57,723 bases of DNA. Source: Acidimicrobiia bacterium (lineage in GTDB: Bacteria; Actinomycetota; Acidimicrobiia; Acidimicrobiales; Bin134). Positions 1-8,291 of this stretch are shown one piece after another. Made by a program: the position numbers and the translations under genes. The notes below the pieces were generated by a model. The model was not told where the DNA came from, searched no databases, and saw only the letters and a program-made list of their open reading frames with translations. Position 1 is the first letter of the stretch; every line of letters starts with the position of its first letter. Location: positions 1 to 57,723 of the forward strand of contig JAJECA010000051.1 in assembly GCA_022822265.1 (NCBI GenBank), read 5' to 3'.

Positions 1-1118
1 ATGTCCACGCTGAAGTCGTCGGTCTCGTGGATCCAGTCGTCCAGCTCGGCCTCCCAGTCGGCCTTGTCGTCGGCAATCTCCGCCGCCCGCTGGACCCGAG
101 TGGCATCGCACGCCAGCTCCCGGCTTTCAAGACGTTGAAGAAGCGCGGTGGCCGCGGCCCCGGCGTCGCCGCAGATGCCCACGTCGATGCGCTTGACCAG
201 CCCGAGCATCTTGTTGTCGGCGTCCACCTGGATGATCTTGGCCTCGTTGGGCCAGTAGTCCATGTCGTGCTGCGGCAGGGTGCCGAACGGGCCGAGCCGG
301 GTGCCCAGCGCCAGCACCACATCGGCCCGCGAGATCAAGCGCATGGCCGCCTTGGAGCCCTGGTAGCCGAGAGGCCCGCACCACTGGGGATGCGACGCCG
401 GGAATGAGTCGTTGTGCAGATAGCTGTTGACCACCGGGCAGCCCAGCCGCTCGGCCAGCGCCACTGTTTCGGCCATGGCGTCGCCCATAACCACCCCGCC
501 GCCGGCCACCATCACCGGGAACGAGGCTCCGGCCAACAGCTCAGCGGCTTCGTTCAGCGTGCGCTCGCCGCCGGGACCCCGATCGAGCCGTTGCGGTGCC
601 GGGATCTCCACGTCGATGTCGCCGTAGAAGCGGTCGCGGGGGATGTTGAGCTGGGTGGGGCCCATCTCCGACAGCGCCCGGTCGAAGCATCGACCGGTCA
701 GCTCGGCCATGCGGTGCTCGTTGTTGACGTGGCCCTGATACTTGGTGAACTCCTCGAACATCGGAAGCTGGTTGGCCTCCTGGAAGCCGCCCAGGCCGAT
801 TCCCATGGTTCCGGTCTCAGGGGTCACGATCACCACGGGGCTGTGGGCCCAAAACGCGGCGGCGATGGCGGTCACGCAGTTGGAGATGCCCGGCCCGTTC
901 TGGCCGATCACCACCCCGTGGCGGCCGCTCACTCGGCTGTAGCCGTCGGCCATGTGGGCCGCGCCCTGCTCGTGGACCACCGGCACCAACTCGATGCCGG
1001 CCGGCTCGAAGATGTCCATGGCATCCATGAACGCGCTGCCCATGATGCCGAAGATGGTGTCGACGCCGTGGGCGACCATCGTCTCCACGAACGCTTCGCT
1101 AGGAGTCATGCGGGTCAT
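1..1118 (-). CDS. xsc: Sulfoacetaldehyde acetyltransferase, C-terminal part outside the window
   Basis: Thiamine-diphosphate enzyme that converts sulfoacetaldehyde and phosphate to acetyl phosphate and sulfite, the C-S bond-breaking step of taurine degradation. About 372 residues are visible: the pyrimidine-binding domain with its conserved Glu in VVHEQGAAHMADGYSR (about residue 50) and the central domain with LGTRLGPFGTLP. The wording resembles Xsc (IGSAxM near the N-terminus, GPLGYxGSKAAM) more closely than acetolactate synthase. The start ATG has a strong ribosome binding site (GGAGGA, 7 nt upstream). It is last of the soe genes, 44 nt after soeA, and its sulfite product is the substrate of the enzyme encoded just upstream. 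The C-terminal TPP-binding domain is lost at the left edge, so completeness cannot be judged. Confidence 0.9.
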   Translation of the reverse strand, partial: MTRMTPSEAFVETMVAHGVDTIFGIMGSAFMDAMDIFEPAGIELVPVVHEQGAAHMADGYSRVSGRHGVVIGQNGPGISNCVTAIAAAFWAHSPVVIVTPETGTMGIGLGGFQEANQLPMFEEFTKYQGHVNNEHRMAELTGRCFDRALSEMGPTQLNIPRDRFYGDIDVEIPAPQRLDRGPGGERTLNEAAELLAGASFPVMVAGGGVVMGDAMAETVALAERLGCPVVNSYLHNDSFPASHPQWCGPLGYQGSKAAMRLISRADVVLALGTRLGPFGTLPQHDMDYWPNEAKIIQVDADNKMLGLVKRIDVGICGDAGAAATALLQRLESRELACDATRVQRAAEIADDKADWEAELDDWIHETDDFSVD

Positions 1119-1162
1119 TTGTTCATCCTCCGTTGAATGGGAATCCGGGTGCAAGGGGGAAA

Positions 1163-3976
1163 TCAAAGTGCATAAGCAACAGGGGCAGGTTTGAGCGGTC
1201 GGGAGTACCACAGGGGCCGGCGCAAACCACCAGGGCCGGGAGCCGGGCGGGTCATGGCCAGCCACTCCTGGTAGGCCTTGCGAGCTTCGGCGGTGTCCAC
1301 CACCACGTCGCCCAGGGCGTCCCCGGGCTGCGCGGGCGTTACCCGCACCCGCTGGTGCCAGCACTGCATGCCCGATACCGGGTCGGGCTGCACACTGAAC
1401 GTCAGGTTCTGATGGACACCGGTATCGCTCCACCAGATCCGCTCGGTGTCGTCATCGGCACTCGGATGGCGCTCCGGCTGGCCTCGACGGGTGAGCCGCC
1501 ACAACGTGCCATCGTTGGTTATGTCGGCGTCGCCCCCGGTCCACGACCCGCCTTTGCCCGGATCGAGACGCCAGCGTCCCATGTGATGCGATGCCGCCAC
1601 CACGCCGGGTCGGATGCCCTCGGTGCGCCACGCCCCGATCACGAAGTGTCCGATGCGGGTGGTGATCCTCACCAGGCCGTTCATCTCGATGTCCAGAGCC
1701 TCGGCATCGGAGGGGTGGATCCACAGCGGGTGGCGATGGCTGAGCTCCGACAGCCATTTGCTGTTGGCCGAGCGGGTATGGATCAAGGTCGGGATGCGAA
1801 ACGTCGGAATCAAAATGCGCTCGTCGCCGGAGAGGTCGAGGTTCTCCCAGTGCACGTGCGACGGAATCCAAGTTGGAGTGGCGTACTCGGGCCAGCCCCA
1901 CTCGGCCAGCGTCTCTGAGTAGAGCTCCAGCTTGCGCGACGGCGTCGGAAAGCCCTCCTTGGGGGTGCCGTCCACCTGCACTGCCGGGGAGCCATCGCCG
2001 AGGCCGGCCAGCTCCAGGGCGGCCAGATCCTCCGCCGAACCCGACCAAGTACCGGGAGTGCCCGAGCGGCGGTACACCCCGGTGTCATCGAGGTGGCAGC
2101 CTTCCAGCTCGGCCGGGTCCACCTCCCGCTCATACGGCTGGTACATGTTGCCGTCGAGCGCATAGGCCCCTCGGTCGCGCATGTACTCCAACGGACTCTG
2201 ACCGGCCGCCTCGGCGTCTTCGGCCAAGCCGGGCACGCCCGCGAACATGACCCCGTAGTACTCGTCAACGCTCATCGGCGTGCCTGGCTCCTCAGGGCTC
2301 TCGAACCAGCGGCGGATGCCCATGGAGCCGTCGGGGTCGATGCGCCACGACAGGTCGATCCAGAATTCGTTCTCCTCCCAAACCTCGCCCGGGTTGAACT
2401 CGTGGGTGCGCGATCCGCTGGTCACCTCGCCACCCCGGATCTCGGCGTAGCGGCGCAGCACCGGCTGGCGAAAGCCGATCCAGCGCCCGGCGTGGGTTTC
2501 GAAGCTGGCCACATCGTGGCGCTCGGCCCCCACCCCCATGGGCAGCACGTAGTCGGCGAACGTGGCCGTCTCCGACCAGGTAGGCGTGAGCGCCACATGG
2601 CAGGCCACCTTGTCGGGGTCTTTGAGAGCCTCCAGCCAGCTGAATCCGTCCGGGTTGGTCCACACCGGGTTGTACACCCGGCTGAAGTACACCTCGAGGC
2701 GGCCTCGGCCCTCGGCCAGGAAATGGGGCAGCAGGATAGACATCTCGTGGTGGGCCAGCGGGTATTCCCGCGGCCAGCTCAGCTCGTTCCATTGCTCGAA
2801 GGGGGGCGCTCCCGTGGGGTGCGGTGCCTTGTACTTGTTCCAGCCGTTGCCGGTGGTACCCCCCACGGTGCCCACCGAGCCGGTGAGCACGTTGAGGAAG
2901 AACAGGCACCGGGCCGTCTGCCAGCCGCCCAGATTGCCGGCGGCGGCGGCCCGCCAATTGTGGGAGGCGAGCTTGGTGGGGTGGGCGCCGATGATCTGGG
3001 CGATCTCTGTGATCTGGGCTGCGGGCACCCCGCACACCCGCTCGGCCTCCTCCGGGGTGTAGGCGGCGTAGTCGTCAGCCAGGGCCGGACCTACCGAGTC
3101 GAATTCCACCGGCCGATGCGGGTGGCGCTCGCGCAGATAGACCTCCCAGTTGGTCCAGCGCCGCACAAAGTCGCTCTCCCAGGTGCCGTTGAGCAACAGC
3201 AGCCGGGCGATGGCCAGCAGCAAGAAGGGCTCGGTGCCGGGCCAGGCGGGCAGCCAGTAGTCGGCCTTCGAGCCGGTGTTGGAGAGCCGGGGATCGACGC
3301 AGATGACGGTGGCCCCGTTGCCTTGGGCTTCGACGATCCGCTGGGCGTGGGGGTTGAAGTAATGGCCCGACTCCAGGTGCGACGAGATGAGGAAGATCAC
3401 CTCGGCGTTGGCGAAATCCGCCGACGGGCGGTCGTGTCCCATCCAGCTCTGGTAGCCGACCCGGGCGTTGGAGCTGCACACGTTGGTGTGGCTGTTGTGG
3501 CCGTCCACCCCCCAGCACTGGAGCACCCGCTCGGCGAAGCCGTCCTCTCCGGGACGGCCCACGTGGTACATCACCTCGTTTTGACGGCCTTCGGCGATGG
3601 CACCTCGGATACGGCTGCCGATGTCGTCGAGGGCCTCATCCCAGCTCACCCGCTCCCATTGGCCCGAGCCCCGCTCCCCAGCCTGGCGCAGCGGATACAG
3701 GATGCGCTCATGGTCGTCGATCTGGTTGAGGGTGGCCGGGCCTTTGGCGCAGTTGCGACCCCGGCTGGCGGGATGCAGGGGGTTGCCCTCAATGCGGTCG
3801 ATGCGCCCGGTGGCATGGTTCACATGGCACACCAGCCCGCAGGCGGCCTCGCAGTTGAAGCAGGTGGTGGGCACCAGGGTGTGGTGGTGCTCCACCCGAC
3901 GGGGCCAGGCCTTGGCATCGAGCGATACGGAATCGTGCCACGTCTCGTGGGGCGGATAGCTGTGCAGCTCAGTCAT
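1163..3976 (-). CDS. soeA: Molybdopterin oxidoreductase, sulfite dehydrogenase catalytic subunit SoeA
   Basis: 937-residue DMSO-reductase-superfamily molybdoprotein. Near the N-terminus it has the 4Fe-4S ligand set CFNCEAAC followed by GRNCAKG; then HTNVCSSNARVGY, GHYFNPHAQRI and, late in the protein, a molybdopterin-dinucleotide-binding domain. No Tat signal is visible, in line with the cytoplasmic SoeABC enzymes. The proposed role is oxidation of sulfite to sulfate with electrons passed to the Fe-S/membrane partner. The call as SoeA rather than polysulfide or thiosulfate reductase rests on sequence resemblance and on the position between soeBC and xsc. An upstream extension to 4045 is open, but ATG at 3976 is preferred: it lies 14 nt after the soeBC stop with AGGTGA about 10 nt upstream. 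Confidence 0.82.
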   Translation of the reverse strand: MTELHSYPPHETWHDSVSLDAKAWPRRVEHHHTLVPTTCFNCEAACGLVCHVNHATGRIDRIEGNPLHPASRGRNCAKGPATLNQIDDHERILYPLRQAGERGSGQWERVSWDEALDDIGSRIRGAIAEGRQNEVMYHVGRPGEDGFAERVLQCWGVDGHNSHTNVCSSNARVGYQSWMGHDRPSADFANAEVIFLISSHLESGHYFNPHAQRIVEAQGNGATVICVDPRLSNTGSKADYWLPAWPGTEPFLLLAIARLLLLNGTWESDFVRRWTNWEVYLRERHPHRPVEFDSVGPALADDYAAYTPEEAERVCGVPAAQITEIAQIIGAHPTKLASHNWRAAAAGNLGGWQTARCLFFLNVLTGSVGTVGGTTGNGWNKYKAPHPTGAPPFEQWNELSWPREYPLAHHEMSILLPHFLAEGRGRLEVYFSRVYNPVWTNPDGFSWLEALKDPDKVACHVALTPTWSETATFADYVLPMGVGAERHDVASFETHAGRWIGFRQPVLRRYAEIRGGEVTSGSRTHEFNPGEVWEENEFWIDLSWRIDPDGSMGIRRWFESPEEPGTPMSVDEYYGVMFAGVPGLAEDAEAAGQSPLEYMRDRGAYALDGNMYQPYEREVDPAELEGCHLDDTGVYRRSGTPGTWSGSAEDLAALELAGLGDGSPAVQVDGTPKEGFPTPSRKLELYSETLAEWGWPEYATPTWIPSHVHWENLDLSGDERILIPTFRIPTLIHTRSANSKWLSELSHRHPLWIHPSDAEALDIEMNGLVRITTRIGHFVIGAWRTEGIRPGVVAASHHMGRWRLDPGKGGSWTGGDADITNDGTLWRLTRRGQPERHPSADDDTERIWWSDTGVHQNLTFSVQPDPVSGMQCWHQRVRVTPAQPGDALGDVVVDTAEARKAYQEWLAMTRPAPGPGGLRRPLWYSRPLKPAPVAYAL

Positions 3977-3990
3977 TGGTCGACAGTCAC

Positions 3991-5505
3991 CTACGACAGC
4001 GGCACGGACTGGCCCGCCCGCACGAAGCTGTCCTCGTAGCACCACATGCCCGCCACCGCGCAGATCCCGGCCACCGCGGCCGGAACCGGCCCAGAATCGG
4101 CAGCCAGGCTGACCGCAACCAGCACCGCCGGCACAACCAGCCCCAACACCACGCCCCCCATCCAGAATTGCCGGGCGTATCGCCCCCGGGCCATAGCCGC
4201 CACGGCGGCCTCGACATGGGGCGTTCCCCTTCCCAAGAGCTCAGCGGCCACCAGCACCGCGGTGGCCAGCACCCCCGCCAGCAGCACCCACTGCACGGCG
4301 ACCGGGTCGGGCCCGTCCACCGCCAGCTCCATCACCGCATAGCCTGCTCCCCCAGCGACAACCGCTTGGGCCAACAGCGTGGGCAGCACCAGCGGCGACT
4401 GCCACAGATCGCGGCCTTCGCACTGAGCGAACAAGAAGGCCGTGTAGCCCGCGGTGGCCAACCCCAACAGCGCAGCAGGCGCAGCCAGCCCTTGCAGCGC
4501 TCCCACCGACTCCACCACACCAGCCACAAACCACGCCGCGCTCACCGCGGCAAATGCGCCCAGCACTGCCGCACCCTTCACCAGCCACGACCGGCGATTG
4601 CCCCGGGTGATCAGGTAATAGAACCTCTCCGGACGCTTCAGATCCCCCACCAGCAGCACTGCGGTCAAAGCCAGGAACACCCCCGACACCATCGGCGGCA
4701 CCACGCCCACCGCGGCCTGCTCGCGGCCATGGCCCAGAAGCACCAACAGCGCGGCCACCATCATCATCCCCGCGGCCACCGCCTTGGTCACCAGATAGCT
4801 GGACACCTTCGCCTTCCACGTCATCTGATGGGCCGTGGTGTAGGCGGTGCGGGCCACTACCCCATCGCCGCCGTCCACCGCGGTCGGATGCTGGGCGGTG
4901 GTGTCGGCCCAGATCATCCCGTCTTCGGCAATGGCCGTTCGCAGCGGGTCGAGCGAGGCCGGGTCAGCGCCCCGGTAGTGCACCTTGGGCAACGTGTTCT
5001 GCTCCGGGGACCGCACCGCGGTTTCACTCCGGCTGATGAGCTTGGTGGTCTCGTCGTCGGGGTTGTCGAGGTCGGCCACCTTGATGGCGTGGGTGGGGCA
5101 CACCACCACGCAGCTCGGCTCAAGGTCCTGCTCGATGCGGTGGTTGCAGAAATTGCACTTGTTGGCCGTGTTGGTAACCGGATTGATGTAGATGGCGTCG
5201 TAAGGACAGGCGTTCATGCACCCCTTGCAGCCGATGCAGTTGTCGTCGTCGAAGTCCACCACCCCGTTGTCGGCCCGAAACAGGGCGTTGGTGGGGCATA
5301 TGGAAATGCACGGCGCGTCGTCGCAGTGGTTGCAGCGCATCACCGAAAAGTGCCGGTTGACATCGGGGAACGTGCCGGTCTCGATGTACTTCACCCAAGT
5401 TCGATTCACGCCCAGGGGCACATCGTGCTCGGCCTTGCACGCCACGGTGCAGGCGTGACATCCGATGCAGCTCTCGCTGTCGAGCAGGAACCCGAGTCGG
5501 GTCAC
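3991..5505 (-). CDS. Fused Fe-S electron-transfer and NrfD-type membrane subunit, SoeB-SoeC fusion
   Basis: Single frame of 504 residues joining two proteins that are normally separate. Residues 1 to about 190 are a ferredoxin with four cysteine clusters (CIGCHACTVAC, CNHCDDAPCISIC, CIGCKGCMNAC, CNFC...C...C). Residues from about 235 are an NrfD-like integral membrane domain with roughly eight hydrophobic segments and the NrfD signature LKRPERFYYLITR. It would take electrons from SoeA and reduce menaquinone. GTG at 5505 is preferred over GTG at 5559: it gives the family-like N-terminus MTRLGFLLDSESC and has GAGGG 6 nt upstream, while the longer form overlaps tetR by 20 nt. Continuous reading through the junction (about 4870-4900) shows no frameshift. 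Substrate assignment is by context. Confidence 0.8.
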   Translation of the reverse strand: MTRLGFLLDSESCIGCHACTVACKAEHDVPLGVNRTWVKYIETGTFPDVNRHFSVMRCNHCDDAPCISICPTNALFRADNGVVDFDDDNCIGCKGCMNACPYDAIYINPVTNTANKCNFCNHRIEQDLEPSCVVVCPTHAIKVADLDNPDDETTKLISRSETAVRSPEQNTLPKVHYRGADPASLDPLRTAIAEDGMIWADTTAQHPTAVDGGDGVVARTAYTTAHQMTWKAKVSSYLVTKAVAAGMMMVAALLVLLGHGREQAAVGVVPPMVSGVFLALTAVLLVGDLKRPERFYYLITRGNRRSWLVKGAAVLGAFAAVSAAWFVAGVVESVGALQGLAAPAALLGLATAGYTAFLFAQCEGRDLWQSPLVLPTLLAQAVVAGGAGYAVMELAVDGPDPVAVQWVLLAGVLATAVLVAAELLGRGTPHVEAAVAAMARGRYARQFWMGGVVLGLVVPAVLVAVSLAADSGPVPAAVAGICAVAGMWCYEDSFVRAGQSVPLS

Positions 5506-5539
5506 CTCACACCCTCGGCACTCATCTGGGGGTTGCCAG

Positions 5540-6163
5540 TCATCCCGTTGCCTCGGCACTCATCTCGGACTCGCGGGAGAGTCGATGGATTCCGGCGCAC
5601 AGAAGCTGCACGAGGTGGTCGAAGGTGTCCTCGGGATCGTGGGGCAGGGGATGGCCGTCGCCGGATTCGAGATGGCTGAAACCGTGAAAGGCGCTGCGCA
5701 GGGCACGGGCCGCGTGCACGCGGTCTTCCTCGGTGAGGTCGTAACCCCGCAGGGTTTGGCCCAATACGGCCAATACCCACTCCACTGCCGCCTCCAACTC
5801 CTCGTCACCGGCACACGGGTATCGATCGGTGGCCGCGTAGATGCCGGGATGGTCCCGAACCATCTGCCGCCAAGCGTGGCCCACCGCCGCCACCGAATCG
5901 TCGCCCGAGAGGCCCACCGCGGCTTCGGCCAGCCGCTGGGCCAGGATCTCGCGTCCCCGCAGGCTGAGGCTGCGGAGGAGGTCGTCGTACCCGCCGATGT
6001 GGCGATACAGGGCTGGCTGGCGCACGCCCAGCTCATCGGCCACCCGAGTGAGGGTCAGCCGGTCGAGTCCCTCACTGTCGGCGATTCTCGCCGCGGTGGC
6101 GATCACCCTGGCACTATCCAGCGGCAGCCGCTCTTTGGATGGAGCTCCCTTGCGTTGACTCAT
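5540..6163 (-). CDS. TetR-family transcriptional regulator
   Basis: 207-residue regulator. The N-terminal helix-turn-helix is clear (ARIADSEGLDRLTLTRVADE followed by LGVRQPALYRHIGGYDDLL, residues about 25-65), with an all-helical ligand-binding C-terminal domain containing AFHGFSHLESG, typical of the TetR_C_33/WHG group. It heads the tetR-soeBC-soeA-xsc transcription unit, with soeBC starting 34 nt after its stop. It is the obvious candidate for control of the taurine island, perhaps in response to taurine or an intermediate. A motif shared with the tpa promoter region lies 54-79 nt upstream of its start, consistent with autoregulation. The effector and the direction of control are unknown. 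Confidence 0.85.
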   Translation of the reverse strand: MSQRKGAPSKERLPLDSARVIATAARIADSEGLDRLTLTRVADELGVRQPALYRHIGGYDDLLRSLSLRGREILAQRLAEAAVGLSGDDSVAAVGHAWRQMVRDHPGIYAATDRYPCAGDEELEAAVEWVLAVLGQTLRGYDLTEEDRVHAARALRSAFHGFSHLESGDGHPLPHDPEDTFDHLVQLLCAGIHRLSRESEMSAEATG

Positions 6164-6216
6164 TGCTCCCGTCCTTCTTTGCCCGTTCCCAATACCCAGG
6201 GGTAGATGGCAGGCAA

Positions 6217-6242
6217 GTTAGCAGCTATAGCGATTTTGTTAG
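6217..6242 (-). promoter_or_regulatory. Candidate operator or promoter motif, copy A, upstream of tetR-soe-xsc
   Basis: The plus strand reads GTTAG, two bases, GCTATA, eight bases, GTTAG. The same arrangement, with seven bases in the second gap, lies at 12299-12323 in front of tpa. On the coding strand both read CTAAC-N7/8-TATAGC-N2-CTAACTT at a similar distance from the start codon. In this copy the centre is a perfect 8-bp palindrome, GCTATAGC. It may be the binding site of the adjacent TetR regulator, or TATAGC may be part of the -10 region. Two copies are the only evidence. Confidence 0.45.
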
Positions 6243-6251
6243 AGCGCATTG

Positions 6252-7184
6252 TCATTGGGGGCAGCCCTTCTCCGCCTGGCAAGCCGCTATCACGGCCACG
6301 GTGGCGATGTCGTCGACGCTGCAACCCCGCGACAGATCGTGGATCACCCGAGCGGTTCCCTGAAGCAGCGGACCATACGCCCGGGCGCCGGCGAGGCGCT
6401 CGGTGATCTTGTAGGCGATGTTTCCCGAGTCGAGATCGGGAAATACGAACACATTGGCTCGGCCAGCCACCTCTGAGCCGGGTGCCTTGGCCGCCGCCAC
6501 TTGCCGGTCCCAGGCCGCATCGAATTGCATCTCCCCGTCGACGGCTAGCGACGGCTTCCGCTGGCGCACGATCTCGGTGGCTGAGCGAACCCGTTCCACT
6601 CGAGTGCCATCGGCACTCCCCTTGGTGGAGTACGACAGCATGGCCACCCGAGCCTTCTCCCCCGCCAGCTGCTCATGGGTGGTTGCCGTTGAGATGGCGA
6701 TGGAGGCGAGCTGGTCGGGGTCGGGATCAGGGACCACGCCGCAGTCGCCGTAGGTGATCGGGGTCCCGTCGGGCAGCACCAACAGGAAGCAACTGCTGAT
6801 GGTGTCGACTCCCGGTCCCAGGCCGATGCAACTCAGGGCGGCCCTCACCACATCCGGCGTTGGCCGGCTCGCGCCGCCCACGCAGGCATCAGCCTCGCCG
6901 GCTGCCACCATGAGGGCGGCTACGTGGAGCGGGTCGCCCAAATCGACCTTCTCGGCTCTCGGTGACATGGCGGCCTGCGCCTGCACTGCCGGCGTGCAAA
7001 AGCTCGCCGGGTCGTCGAGGACCACGGGATGGGCCAGCCCCTCCTGATCCAGATACCGGGCTGCGGCGCGGGCTCGCTCGTCGTCCCCGTCGGCCAACAC
7101 CACCCGCCCTCTCGAGGCGCGCGCCTGCTGGCGCCACGACTCGGTGATGGGGACGTAGCCCGCGGCCGGTTCGGGGTTGGTCAA
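6252..7184 (-). CDS. pta: Phosphate acetyltransferase
   Basis: 310-residue PTA/PTB-domain enzyme converting acetyl phosphate and CoA to acetyl-CoA and phosphate. It clears the Xsc product into central metabolism. Family signatures are clear: SYSTKGSADGTRVERVRSAT in the middle, then PDLDSGNIAYKITERLAGA, LLQG and HDLSRGCSVDDI near the end. It is the short, single-domain form, without the N-terminal DRTGG/P-loop region of E. coli Pta. The start is set at TTG 7184, whose TTGA overlaps the tauC stop codon and suggests translational coupling; the reading frame is open further upstream to 7544, but that part is antisense-like noise inside tauC. An acetyl rather than butyryl substrate is inferred from the taurine context. 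Confidence 0.87.
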   Translation of the reverse strand: MTNPEPAAGYVPITESWRQQARASRGRVVLADGDDERARAAARYLDQEGLAHPVVLDDPASFCTPAVQAQAAMSPRAEKVDLGDPLHVAALMVAAGEADACVGGASRPTPDVVRAALSCIGLGPGVDTISSCFLLVLPDGTPITYGDCGVVPDPDPDQLASIAISTATTHEQLAGEKARVAMLSYSTKGSADGTRVERVRSATEIVRQRKPSLAVDGEMQFDAAWDRQVAAAKAPGSEVAGRANVFVFPDLDSGNIAYKITERLAGARAYGPLLQGTARVIHDLSRGCSVDDIATVAVIAACQAEKGCPQ

Positions 7185-8248
7185 CCCTTGCCCCGCCAGG
7201 GGATGAGCCGCTTCTCGGCCATGCGCAGGGCCACGTCCATAGTCACCCCGAGGATGCTGATGAGAATCACCGCCGACAACATCAAGTCCAAAAGGAAGAA
7301 CTGGCGGGCCTTGAAAATGGTGAAGCCGAGCCCAGAGCTCGCCCCCAACAACTCGGCGGCTACCAGCGTGCCCCAGCAAACCCCGATGGCCACCCTCAGA
7401 CCGGTGAATATCTCCGGCAGCGCGTTGGGCAGGATCACATGGCGCAGCACCTGGGCCTTGGACGCGCCTAGCGAATAGGCGGCGTGCACTTTTGTGGTGT
7501 TCACGGCCAGCACCCCGGAGCGGGCGGCGATGATCATGATCCATACCGCTGCGAACAGGAGCAGGTTCACCTTGCCCTCCTCACCGATGCCGAACCACAC
7601 GATGAACAGGGGGATAAGCGCCAGCGGGGGGATGGGCCGCAGCAACTCCACGATGGGATCGAAGATGCCCCGCCAGCGGCTGGACAAGCCCATGGCCAGG
7701 CCGATGGGCACTCCGATGGCAACCCCCCAGAACAGACCCTTGGCCAGACGGCTGAAGCTCAGCCACAGGTGCTGCCACAGGGTGAATCCGCTGTAGCCGT
7801 TGCGAGCGAAGTCCCAGGTGGCGTCCCACACTTGGCCGGGACTGGGAAGGGTCGACTCGCTGAGCCATTGCGTGTAGGAGCAGGCCGGGAGCCCGGGGAA
7901 GTCCCCGGGGTCGTCGGCTGCTCGGTCGCAGTCGCGCAGCAGATCGCGCTGGCCGTAGCTCTCATCTTCAGAGAGCCCGGCCCGCACGTCGTCGGCGTAG
8001 TCGTACCAGGCCTGGGGCAACCCCCACACCCGGGTGGATATGAACCACAGCGCCAAAATCACGATCAGGCTGAAGACGGTCCACCGCAGCGCGCCGCTCA
8101 CCTCGGCGGCATCGCCAAAGGTCACCGTCTTGCGGGTGCTCTGGCCGCTCTGGCGACGACTGAACAGCCAGTTGAAGGGCCAGTTCGCGGTGCGGTTCTG
8201 CTGTTCGATGTTCTCTTTCACGGCGTGTCCGCCCGGTCCCTCTACCAT
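7181..8248 (-). CDS. tauC: Taurine ABC transporter permease TauC, extended form
   Basis: 355-residue inner-membrane permease of the SsuC/TauC family. The C-terminal two thirds hold the usual six membrane helices and the cytoplasmic EAA loop (AAYSLGASKAQVLRHVILPN). The protein is about 80 residues longer than typical TauC. The extra N-terminal part has a polar cytoplasmic stretch, one helix (about residues 55-75) and a hydrophilic loop of some 65 residues with two cysteines about 17 residues apart. ATG 8248 is chosen because AGGAGG lies 6 nt upstream; a longer start at 8299 overlaps tauB and has a poorly spaced site. It follows tauB and overlaps pta by 4 nt. Confidence 0.87.
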   Translation of the reverse strand: MVEGPGGHAVKENIEQQNRTANWPFNWLFSRRQSGQSTRKTVTFGDAAEVSGALRWTVFSLIVILALWFISTRVWGLPQAWYDYADDVRAGLSEDESYGQRDLLRDCDRAADDPGDFPGLPACSYTQWLSESTLPSPGQVWDATWDFARNGYSGFTLWQHLWLSFSRLAKGLFWGVAIGVPIGLAMGLSSRWRGIFDPIVELLRPIPPLALIPLFIVWFGIGEEGKVNLLLFAAVWIMIIAARSGVLAVNTTKVHAAYSLGASKAQVLRHVILPNALPEIFTGLRVAIGVCWGTLVAAELLGASSGLGFTIFKARQFFLLDLMLSAVILISILGVTMDVALRMAEKRLIPWRGKG

Positions 8249-8291
8249 CAGGCACCTCCTCGTTTCTGCTCCACAGTCAGACGCTCCCCCA

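Noticed and set aside
2093..4039. 648-residue open frame on the plus strand opposite soeA
   Set aside because: It lies antisense to a gene with clear molybdopterin motifs, has His/Gly/Pro-rich low-information content and no recognisable domain. High GC gives long antisense frames.
4870..4900. Frameshift artefact joining soeB and soeC
   Set aside because: The frame is open throughout with normal codon use and a plausible linker, and no second start or out-of-frame homology is visible.
3976..5679. 567-residue plus-strand open frame opposite soeBC
   Set aside because: Antisense to the Fe-S/NrfD gene; sequence dominated by His, Arg, Gln and Gly with no motif.
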